A stretch of DNA of 7,557 nt. Source: a candidate division WOR-1 bacterium RIFOXYB2_FULL_48_7. Its GTDB lineage: Bacteria > Margulisbacteria > WOR-1 > O2-12-FULL-45-9 > XYB2-FULL-48-7. A model generated the notes under the pieces. It was not told the origin of the DNA and did not search any database. It was given only the letters and a program-made list of their open reading frames with translations. This document shows positions 1 through 5,799 of the stretch, piece after piece (position 1 is the stretch's first letter; each line of letters opens with the position of its first letter). The DNA is taken from positions 1 to 7,557 of the forward strand of contig MEUF01000060.1 of assembly GCA_001771615.1 (NCBI GenBank), read 5' to 3'. The position numbers and the translations under genes are program-made.

Positions 1-381
1 CTTGATATCACTACAGATGACGGCTCAATCGGCCGGCGGGGGTTCGTTTCAGACGTACTTAAGGAAATCCTCCAATCGGGAGATAAAATTGATCTGGTCA
101 TTGCTGTCGGTCCGGTGCCGATGATGAAGGTCTGTTCCGAAGTAACCAAGCCTTACGGCGTCAAGACTGTCGTGTCGCTCAATACGTTAATGCTTGATGC
201 CACCGGCATGTGTGGAATCTGCCGCGTAACCGTCGGAGGACAACCCAGGTTTGCCTGTGTAGACGGGCCGGAGTTTGATGGCCATCAAGTTGATTTTGTT
301 GAATTAATGACTCGCCTGCAATCATATAAAAATGAAGAAAAGGTTGCCCGGGAGCATGTTTGTCGGTTGTTGGGCGGATAG
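1..381 (+). CDS. nfnA: NfnA-type ferredoxin/NADP+ oxidoreductase small subunit, 3' part only
   Basis: This is the C-terminal 126 residues of the FAD/[2Fe-2S] small subunit of NADH-dependent ferredoxin:NADP+ oxidoreductase (also called SudB); the start lies upstream of the window. Visible in sequence: DDGSIGRRGFVSD at the end of the nucleotide-binding domain, AVGPVPMMK, then VSLNTLMLDATGMCGICR and FACVDGPEFDGHQVDF. The cysteines encoded at 211-213, 220-222 and 256-258, spaced as C-x2-C-x11-C, fit the [2Fe-2S] cluster site of the family. Nfn proteins are reported to use an aspartate as a non-cysteine ligand, and an Asp lies just before the first Cys. The family usually reads DGTGMC; here it is DATGMC. 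In the complex this subunit handles NADH and feeds the bifurcating flavin of NfnB. PyrK (dihydroorotate dehydrogenase electron subunit) is a homologue, but the neighbouring NfnB gene and the PEFDGH signature favour Nfn. The stop codon is 11 bp before the NfnB ATG. Confidence 0.92.
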   Translation, partial: LDITTDDGSIGRRGFVSDVLKEILQSGDKIDLVIAVGPVPMMKVCSEVTKPYGVKTVVSLNTLMLDATGMCGICRVTVGGQPRFACVDGPEFDGHQVDFVELMTRLQSYKNEEKVAREHVCRLLGG

Positions 382-392
382 CGGAACAAAGT

Positions 393-1790
393 ATGGACAA
401 TCAGAATAGAAATAAAATGATCAATCGTCCGGCTGCCGAGCGCATTAAAGACTTTCAAGAAGTGCCCATTGGCTATACGATCGAGCAGGCGGTGGCCGAA
501 GCAAAACGTTGCTTAAAATGCAAAAATGCCCAATGTGTCAAAGGCTGTCCGGTTGAGGTTGATATCCCCGGGTTTTTAACCCACGTTGCCAATGGTGATT
601 TTGCGGCGGCTGTCAAAAAAATTAAGGAAACAAACGCTCTGCCGGCAATTTGCGGCCGGGTTTGCCCGCAGGAGGAACAGTGTGAGCTAAAGTGTATTCT
701 GGGAATCAAGCATGAGTCGGTGGCCATTGGCAATTTGGAAAGGTTTGTGGCTGATTGGGAAAGAGCCTCACCCCTTTCTCCGCCTACGTCGGATTCATTC
801 CTTGGTGCCAACCGTAAGGTTGGCGCCGGGGTGAGGATTGCCATTATTGGTTCCGGGCCGGCTGGCCTAACTTGCGCAGGAGATTTGGCCAGGCAAGGCT
901 ATGCGGTGACGATTTTTGAATCGTTGCATGTTACCGGCGGTGTTTTAAGCTACGGAATCCCCGAATTCCGTTTGCCCAAGGCGATCGTCAACCTGGAAGT
1001 GGAATATGTTAAGAGCCTGGGGGTTGAGATACAAACCGACATGTTGATTGGCAATGTTTACTCGATTAGCGAGCTGCTTAAGGAATTTAGGGCGGTTTTT
1101 ATCGGTTCGGGCGCTGGCCTGCCCAAATTTATGGGCATTCCGGGGGAAAATCTTGGTGGGGTTTATTCTGCCAATGAATATCTCTTCCGCGTTAACATGA
1201 TGAAAGGGTGGCAGTTCCCAGAACAATTGACTCCAGTAAAAATTGGCAAAAGGGTGGCGGTGGTGGGCGGTGGCAATGTGGCCATGGATGCGGCCAGGGT
1301 TTCCCTCCGTCTGGGGGCGGCTGAAGTATACGTCCTTTACCGGCGGACTCACCATGAAATGCCGGCCCGTAAAGAAGAGATTGAACGGGCCGTTGAAGAG
1401 GGGATCCAGTTTAAGATGCTGGCCTTACCGATCAAATATCTTGGTAATGAAAAAGGGGCGCTAGTGGCGGCCGAATGTATTGTCATGGAACTGGGTGAGC
1501 CGGACGCTTCCGGCCGGCGCCGGCCGGTGGAAAAACCGGGCTCTAATTTCATTTTACCCTTGGATACGGTCATTGTGGCGATCGGTAATTCACCCAACCC
1601 CTTAATCCCCCTCCGGACTCCGGAATTGAAAACCGAAAAATGGGGAGGGGTGATTGTAACCGCTGGCGGTTCAACCTCGTTGCCTAACGTCTATGCGGGG
1701 GGAGATATTGTCCGCGGTGCGGCGACAGTTATTTCGGCAATGGGTGACGGCAAAACCGCTGCCAAGGCTATTCATGAACAGCTGGGATAA
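393..1790 (+). CDS. nfnB: NfnB-type NADPH-binding, bifurcating large subunit (GltD family)
   Basis: This 465-residue protein is the large subunit of NADH-dependent ferredoxin:NADP+ oxidoreductase, a cytoplasmic flavin-based bifurcating enzyme that couples 2 NADPH to NADH plus reduced ferredoxin, reversibly. Visible: an N-terminal double [4Fe-4S] domain with Cys40, 43, 48 and 52 (CLKCKNAQCVKGCPV) and CGRVCPQEEQCELKC at about 87-101; an FAD dinucleotide fold (GSGPAG, 153-158); an NADPH fold (GGGNVAMDAARV from 292) followed by YRRTHHEMPA; and a closing AGGD at 435-438. Length is normal for NfnB. The same fold occurs in GltD, but the adjacent nfnA and absence of a gltB-like gene argue for Nfn. 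I chose ATG 393; a longer TTG start at 360 would overlap nfnA, and ATG 417 is also possible. No strong ribosome site precedes any of them. Oddity: the Fe-S/FAD linker (about residues 125-148) is encoded by a nested palindrome at 766-836. Confidence 0.94.
   Translation: MDNQNRNKMINRPAAERIKDFQEVPIGYTIEQAVAEAKRCLKCKNAQCVKGCPVEVDIPGFLTHVANGDFAAAVKKIKETNALPAICGRVCPQEEQCELKCILGIKHESVAIGNLERFVADWERASPLSPPTSDSFLGANRKVGAGVRIAIIGSGPAGLTCAGDLARQGYAVTIFESLHVTGGVLSYGIPEFRLPKAIVNLEVEYVKSLGVEIQTDMLIGNVYSISELLKEFRAVFIGSGAGLPKFMGIPGENLGGVYSANEYLFRVNMMKGWQFPEQLTPVKIGKRVAVVGGGNVAMDAARVSLRLGAAEVYVLYRRTHHEMPARKEEIERAVEEGIQFKMLALPIKYLGNEKGALVAAECIVMELGEPDASGRRRPVEKPGSNFILPLDTVIVAIGNSPNPLIPLRTPELKTEKWGGVIVTAGGSTSLPNVYAGGDIVRGAATVISAMGDGKTAAKAIHEQLG
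766..836. repeat. nested palindromic element inside nfnB
   Basis: Two arms, CCTCACCCC (766-774) and GGGGTGAGG (828-836), are perfect inverted copies. Inside them a second stem joins 804-813 to 818-827 with ten pairs, one of them G-T, closed by a GTAA loop that fits the stable GNRA class. The remaining 775-803 would be a side bulge with a possible three-pair mini-hairpin (780-782 with 790-792). It lies wholly in the coding sequence and encodes a Pro/Ser/Gly-rich linker beginning ASPLSPP between the Fe-S domain and the FAD fold, a spot where length varies in the family. I infer a small palindromic repeat of the REP/RPE kind that was taken into the protein, but no second copy is in this window. 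Confidence 0.55.
1510..1527. repeat. 18-bp perfect palindrome in nfnB
   Basis: Positions 1510-1527 (CCGGCCGGCGCCGGCCGG) are fully self-complementary with no spacer. They encode part of the SGRRRPV stretch, which I recall as common in NfnB/GltD proteins, so the palindrome may be a by-product of GC-rich Arg, Gly and Pro codons. No function is claimed. Confidence 0.6.
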
Positions 1791-2526
1791 CGTCGCCAAG
1801 TGGTATGACAAACTGGTCGGTGAACACGGTTCCGATTACCACAGCAACGTGATTATCCCCGGAGCACTGAAATTGATTTCTCCAAAACGGGGAGAACAGG
1901 CGCTTGATGTCGCTTGCGGGCAGGGGGTTTTCTGCCGTCGTTTGGACGAACTGGGGGTCCGAGTGACCGGAATCGATGCCTCGCCGGAATTAATCAACCA
2001 GGCGAAGCAACGGTCGCCAAAAATACATTACCTTGTTTCTGACGCTAAAAACCTGCATCGTTTTCAGGACAATACATTTGATTTTGTCACTTGCATAATG
2101 GCCATAATGAATTTTGACCCGTTTGAGCCGGCGATAAAGGAAATGGCCAGGGTAATTAAGGCCCCGGGCAGAATCCTGCTGGTTATGAACCATCCTTGCT
2201 TTCGCATCCCCCGCCAAAGCGGCTGGGGTTTTGATGAGCAGAGAAAATTGCAATATCGAAGGGTCGATAATTATATGACTGCCTTGAAAATTCCCATCCA
2301 GATGCAACCCGGTTATGATCCCAAAAAACTGACCTGGACTTATCATCGTCCATTAACGGAATATTTCCAGGCCTTCCAAAACAGCGGTTTGGCGGTCAGC
2401 AGGCTGGAAGAATGGACCTCACACCGGACCAGCGCGCCGGGAGCAAAAAAGCGGGCCGAAGACCGTTCTCGAAATGAAATCCCCCTGTTTCTGGCGCTCT
2501 TGCTTGAACCTGTCAGGTCAGATTAG
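1774..2526 (+). CDS. class I SAM-dependent methyltransferase, substrate unknown
   Basis: This 250-residue soluble protein has the Rossmann-fold methyltransferase pattern (Methyltransf_11/25-like). SAM motif I is ALDVACGQG at 43-51, the acidic residue ending strand 2 is Asp68 in VTGIDASPE, then YLVSDAKNL and the post-motif FDFVTCIMAIMNF, and IKEMARVIKAPGRILLVMNHP for the strand 4-5 region. The second half (FRIPRQSGW, TWTYHRPLTEYFQ, LEEWTSHR, and RNEIPLFLALLL at the end) looks like a family-specific substrate lid, but I cannot name the substrate. ATG 1774 was chosen because MNSWDNVAKWYDK is a natural start for such proteins and AAGG at 1764-1767 is a usable ribosome site; an upstream extension to 1693 would lie wholly inside nfnB. 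The gene overlaps the nfnB end by 17 bp in another frame, which indicates coupled translation and cotranscription with nfnAB. A role linked to redox or NAD metabolism is only suggested by position. Confidence 0.85.
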   Translation: MNSWDNVAKWYDKLVGEHGSDYHSNVIIPGALKLISPKRGEQALDVACGQGVFCRRLDELGVRVTGIDASPELINQAKQRSPKIHYLVSDAKNLHRFQDNTFDFVTCIMAIMNFDPFEPAIKEMARVIKAPGRILLVMNHPCFRIPRQSGWGFDEQRKLQYRRVDNYMTALKIPIQMQPGYDPKKLTWTYHRPLTEYFQAFQNSGLAVSRLEEWTSHRTSAPGAKKRAEDRSRNEIPLFLALLLEPVRSD

Positions 2527-2532
2527 TATAAT
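2504..2532 (+). promoter_or_regulatory. promoter of nadE, probably giving a leaderless mRNA
   Basis: A -35-like TTGAAC (2504-2509) and a perfect -10 TATAAT (2527-2532) are separated by exactly 17 nt. Counting seven bases on from the -10 end puts +1 at 2539, the A of the nadE ATG. The bases just before the ATG (GCCGCT) hold no Shine-Dalgarno sequence, which fits leaderless translation. The promoter straddles the methyltransferase stop codon. Confidence 0.6.
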
Positions 2533-2538
2533 GCCGCT

Positions 2539-4116
2539 ATGAAGCTGGCACTGGCACAAATTAATCCCACAGTCGGGGCCTTGATGGCTAATACCGCTAA
2601 AATCATCGCTTTAATCGAAGAAGCCCGGCAGGCCCAAGTTGACCTGATTGTTTTTCCGGAATTGGCTATTACCGGTTATCCGCCGGAAGATTTGCTTTTG
2701 AAACCACAATTTATTGATGATAACCTGGCTTGCCTAAAAAAAATCGTCGCTAAATGTTCCGGCCTGGCAGTTTATTTGGGCTTTGTCGACCAGGATAAAG
2801 GAAAACTATTTAATGCCGGGGCCTTTGTCGATCAAGGCAAGATAAAAGGTGTCTACCATAAAGTTAATTTGCCTAACTATTCTGTGTTTGATGAAAAACG
2901 CTATTTTTCTCCCGGCACAAAGCCATTAACTGTTACTGTCAAAGGGAAAAAAATCGGTCTGGGGATTTGTGAGGATATCTGGGTCGAATCTGGTCCCTAT
3001 GCCAAAGGGCTTGACCTGATATTGAATATCAATGCTTCGCCTTTTCACTTCGGGAAAATAAGGGAAAGGCAAACCTTGTTGAGTAAGCGGGCGAAGGAAC
3101 TAAAGACAACAATTGTTTATGTGAATATGGTTGGCGGGCAGGATGAGCTGGTTTTTGACGGCGGGAGCATGGTGATTGACCAGTCGGGGCGGCTGCAGGC
3201 GGCCTGTGACCAGTACCGGGAAGAGCTGTTGATTTTTGACCTTGACCAAGATTGGCAGGACAAACATGCCTGGGCCGGGCCGGAAGCGGAGATATATTAT
3301 GCGCTGGTTTTGGGAGTAAAGGATTATCTCCAAAAAAATGCTTTTCCCGATGCGGTCATCGGCTTGTCGGGGGGGATAGATTCCGCCCTGACGCTGGCTA
3401 TAGCGGTTGATGCTCTTGGCCAAAAAAAGGTCCATGCCGTTTTTATGCCTTCCGCCTATTCCAGCCTGCAAAGCCGCACCGATGCCTTGAAATTAGCGAC
3501 TGACTTGGGGGTCGATTGGCTGGAAATTCCCATCAATAAAGTCATGGACCAATATTTGGGCGAGCTGGCTCCGGCTTTTAAGCACAAACCGGCCAATATT
3601 GCGGAAGAAAATCTGCAGGCCCGGATTCGAGGAAATTATCTAATGGCCTTATCCAACAAGCATGGCTGGCTGGTGCTGACCACCGGCAATAAATCGGAAA
3701 TGTCGACCGGTTATTGCACTATGTATGGTGATATGGCCGGGGGTTTTGCTGTGCTAAAAGATGTCCCCAAAACCCTGGTTTACAAGCTTGCCAGATGGCG
3801 TAATCAGCATGGCGGGGTTATCCCACAGCCGATAATTGACCGCCCCCCTTCGGCTGAGCTGAAACCTAACCAATTAGATCAGGATACTTTACCTCCCTAT
3901 GACCAGCTCGATGCAGTTATGAAAGCATACGTCGAAGAGAACCGCAGCCCGCAGGAGATAATTGCGGCCGGTTTTCCAATCAGTACCGTCAATAATGTTA
4001 TTAAAATGATTGATCAAACGGAATATAAAAGACGCCAATCTCCTCCTGGACCAAGGATTACCCCGCGGGCGTTTGGCAAGGATTGGCGTTTACCGATCAC
4101 CAACGGATATAAATAA
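2539..4116 (+). CDS. nadE: glutamine-dependent NAD+ synthetase
   Basis: This 525-residue cytoplasmic enzyme catalyses the last step of NAD+ synthesis: deamido-NAD+ + ATP + glutamine to NAD+. It is the two-domain form. The N-terminal nitrilase-type glutaminase domain (about 1-245) shows the Glu-Lys-Cys triad: Glu41 in FPELAITGYPPEDL, Lys108 in YHKVNLPNY and Cys144 in GICEDIW. The C-terminal synthetase domain has the ATP pyrophosphatase loop SGGIDS at 277-282, TGNKSEMSTGY from 382, YGDMAGGF, and the family ending EYKRRQSPPGPR...FGKDWRLPITN. All key residues are present; the length is a little short for the family but complete. MKLALAQINPTVG is the family start, which fixes ATG 2539. It lies 12 bp after the methyltransferase stop with no ribosome site but a strong promoter match. 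The downstream surface gene starts 9 bp after its stop, so the nadE transcript may run into it. Confidence 0.97.
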   Translation: MKLALAQINPTVGALMANTAKIIALIEEARQAQVDLIVFPELAITGYPPEDLLLKPQFIDDNLACLKKIVAKCSGLAVYLGFVDQDKGKLFNAGAFVDQGKIKGVYHKVNLPNYSVFDEKRYFSPGTKPLTVTVKGKKIGLGICEDIWVESGPYAKGLDLILNINASPFHFGKIRERQTLLSKRAKELKTTIVYVNMVGGQDELVFDGGSMVIDQSGRLQAACDQYREELLIFDLDQDWQDKHAWAGPEAEIYYALVLGVKDYLQKNAFPDAVIGLSGGIDSALTLAIAVDALGQKKVHAVFMPSAYSSLQSRTDALKLATDLGVDWLEIPINKVMDQYLGELAPAFKHKPANIAEENLQARIRGNYLMALSNKHGWLVLTTGNKSEMSTGYCTMYGDMAGGFAVLKDVPKTLVYKLARWRNQHGGVIPQPIIDRPPSAELKPNQLDQDTLPPYDQLDAVMKAYVEENRSPQEIIAAGFPISTVNNVIKMIDQTEYKRRQSPPGPRITPRAFGKDWRLPITNGYK

Positions 4117-4120
4117 GGAG
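4115..4120 (+). promoter_or_regulatory. Shine-Dalgarno site overlapping the nadE stop
   Basis: AAGGAG sits five bases before ATG 4126 and shares its first two bases with the nadE TAA stop. This is the clearest ribosome site in the window; it fixes the start of the beta-helix gene and points to translational coupling with nadE. Confidence 0.8.
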
Positions 4121-4125
4121 CAAAA

Positions 4126-5799
4126 ATGAAAAGAAATATTGGTTTATTAATGCTGATGGTTTTCGGGATCTCCCTGGCTTTTGCGGCCCAAAAAATGTTG
4201 ACGCAAATCAGGGGGGGAGGGCTTAGGGCGGCGTCAATTACTGTCGCTCTGGTCACTAATACTAATGATTCCGGGGCCGGATCTCTCCGTCAGGCGATTC
4301 TTGATGCCAATGCTTCGCCCCAAGTCGGAACCAAATTAATTGAGTTTGATATTCCTGCGACTGATCCCAATTATAATGTCGGGACCGGCGTTTGGACTAT
4401 CAGCCCGACGTCTGTCCTTCCGACAATTACCGGCAGCGATATTGTTATCGGCGGCTATACGCAGGTGGCGGCTCATGGTAACACCAATACTTCCGGTCCG
4501 GAAATATTCCTTTCTGGTTCAGGTATCGGCCCAGGCGCTGATTCAGGTTTTCAGCTGTCGGGCAGTAACAATACAATCGAAGGCATTTGTATAGGGAATT
4601 TCAGCTATTCCGGCATAAAGATCGATGGAGGCGCAGGAACCCATATTTACAATTGCTATATTGGCTGTGACCCGACGGGGACAACCGCTGCCGCTAATGC
4701 GGAAGATGGCATCACGTTGTTTAATACAAGCCGGGTAATAATTGGCTATGATGATAGTACGCAAAGAAATGTTATTTCGGGTAACACCAAAACAGGCATA
4801 TATTTGGGTGGATCCGGGACAGCCAGCAATAGTATTATCCGCTACAATTACATAGGCAGAAAGGCCGCAACCGACGCGGCCTTAGCCAATGGTTTTTGCG
4901 GGATTGAGTTCGGCACCGGGGCTAACAATAATACTGTTGAAGCCTGTGTTGTTGCTTATAATGGCAGTCTTGGCAATCCTTACGGGATAAAAATCAGCTC
5001 CAGCACCAGCGGAAACAAGCTGACCCAAAATGTTATCTATAGTAATTTCGGGGCCGGAATTAACCATGACAGTTCACCAATCGCTCCGCCAACAATTTTA
5101 GCGGCCAATGAGCTACCGCCGCCGGAAGGATTTGGTATTGCCGTTCCAACCAGTTCAGTCAGCGGAACCGCCGAGCCGAACGCACTGATCGAGTTGTTTT
5201 ATGTCGGGACAACCTCTGATGCCACCTTAAGAGGCGATGCCCACACATATCTGGGCGCAGTTTATGCCGCGGCCAGCGGAACTTGGGAGGGGACAGCTTA
5301 TGGGGCAAGCGAAAATAACTGGATAACCGCTACCGCTATTGATACCAGCAACAATACTTCGATATTTTCTTTTAATGCGGTTGTCGGACCGACTTTGGCC
5401 ACGACCACAACAGTTTCAACTACGACCTCTGTGACCGGAACGTCTACTACAACAACTACCACAACCACAACAACTGCCGGATCAACCTCAACCACGACGG
5501 GTGCGGCCACAACCACCACCGCTGCCAGTCAAACTGTCGTCGCTACTGTTGACGGGACTAGCAATTCTGCCACTATTTATTTACAGATGCAGACCACCAA
5601 ATCAGCCAACTTTCTTTTGGTCGCCTATGATCGCGGGGGCAACATAATTGCCCAGCAGGAGCTGGGTAGTGTCAATCCTGGATTGAGCTCTTTTTCTGTC
5701 AGTAAAAGTACTTTTAACGCTGATATTTACACGATCAGGATAATTGATAAGAATAGTGGCCAAGAAGTCTTCAGGAGAAAGATTCCTGTATCGAAGTAA
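4126..5799 (+). CDS. secreted right-handed beta-helix surface protein with Thr-rich linker and sorting-like C-terminus
   Basis: This 557-residue exported protein is modular. Residues 1-20 are a signal peptide (MKRN, hydrophobic core, AFA cleavage motif). Residues from 43 begin VTNTNDSGAGSLRQAI, a signature of many bacterial parallel beta-helix proteins, and continue as Asn/Gly-rich coils up to about 325 (NNTIEGICIGNF, NVISGNTKTGIYLGG, IIRYNYIGR, NNNTVEACVVAYN, NKLTQNVIYSN). About 342-420 is an Ig-like beta-sandwich (SVSGTAEPNALIELFYVG...WITATAIDTSNN). Residues 426-465 are threonine-rich. Residues about 470-557 form a small beta domain ending DIYTIRIIDKNSGQEVFRRK, like FlgD-Ig or type IX sorting domains. 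A signature active site is not visible, so an adhesin, glycan-binding or structural role is as likely as an enzyme. The next gene starts before this one ends. Confidence 0.83.
   Translation: MKRNIGLLMLMVFGISLAFAAQKMLTQIRGGGLRAASITVALVTNTNDSGAGSLRQAILDANASPQVGTKLIEFDIPATDPNYNVGTGVWTISPTSVLPTITGSDIVIGGYTQVAAHGNTNTSGPEIFLSGSGIGPGADSGFQLSGSNNTIEGICIGNFSYSGIKIDGGAGTHIYNCYIGCDPTGTTAAANAEDGITLFNTSRVIIGYDDSTQRNVISGNTKTGIYLGGSGTASNSIIRYNYIGRKAATDAALANGFCGIEFGTGANNNTVEACVVAYNGSLGNPYGIKISSSTSGNKLTQNVIYSNFGAGINHDSSPIAPPTILAANELPPPEGFGIAVPTSSVSGTAEPNALIELFYVGTTSDATLRGDAHTYLGAVYAAASGTWEGTAYGASENNWITATAIDTSNNTSIFSFNAVVGPTLATTTTVSTTTSVTGTSTTTTTTTTTTAGSTSTTTGAATTTTAASQTVVATVDGTSNSATIYLQMQTTKSANFLLVAYDRGGNIIAQQELGSVNPGLSSFSVSKSTFNADIYTIRIIDKNSGQEVFRRKIPVSK
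5401..5520 (+). repeat. threonine-rich low-complexity linker
   Basis: These 40 codons (residues 426-465) encode 27 threonines, including a run of ten, with the rest Ser, Ala, Gly and Val. All four Thr codons are mixed, so this is not a simple DNA microsatellite; selection at the protein level for a flexible, possibly O-glycosylated stalk is the natural reading. Confidence 0.9.

Noticed and set aside
1..381. PyrK (dihydroorotate dehydrogenase electron subunit) for the first gene
   Set aside because: The following gene is NfnB rather than PyrD, and PEFDGHQVDF is typical of the Nfn/SudB group.
360..392. TTG 360 as the nfnB start
   Set aside because: It would add 11 residues encoded inside the nfnA 3' end that do not resemble the family N-terminus; ATG 393 is more natural.
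945..1355. Long minus-strand open frame opposite nfnB
   Set aside because: It is the shadow of a well-supported conserved gene on the other strand and shows no recognisable domain.
1693..1773. Upstream extension of the methyltransferase
   Set aside because: The extra 27 residues are translated from within the conserved nfnB C-terminus in another frame and do not look like a methyltransferase N-terminus.
4032..4089. 9-bp inverted repeat ACGCCAATC/GATTGGCGT near the nadE end, as a terminator or attenuator
   Set aside because: The loop is 40 nt, it lies in conserved coding sequence with no T-run, and a 9-bp match at this spacing is expected about once by chance in a window this size.
4861..4883. 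8-bp stem with a 7-nt loop (AAGGCCGC/GCGGCCTT)
   Set aside because: It is internal to the beta-helix coding sequence, has no T-run, and a stem of this size is expected by chance in a window this size.
5298..5519. Minus-strand open frame encoding poly-valine
   Set aside because: It is the complement of the Thr-codon linker and has no independent coding support.
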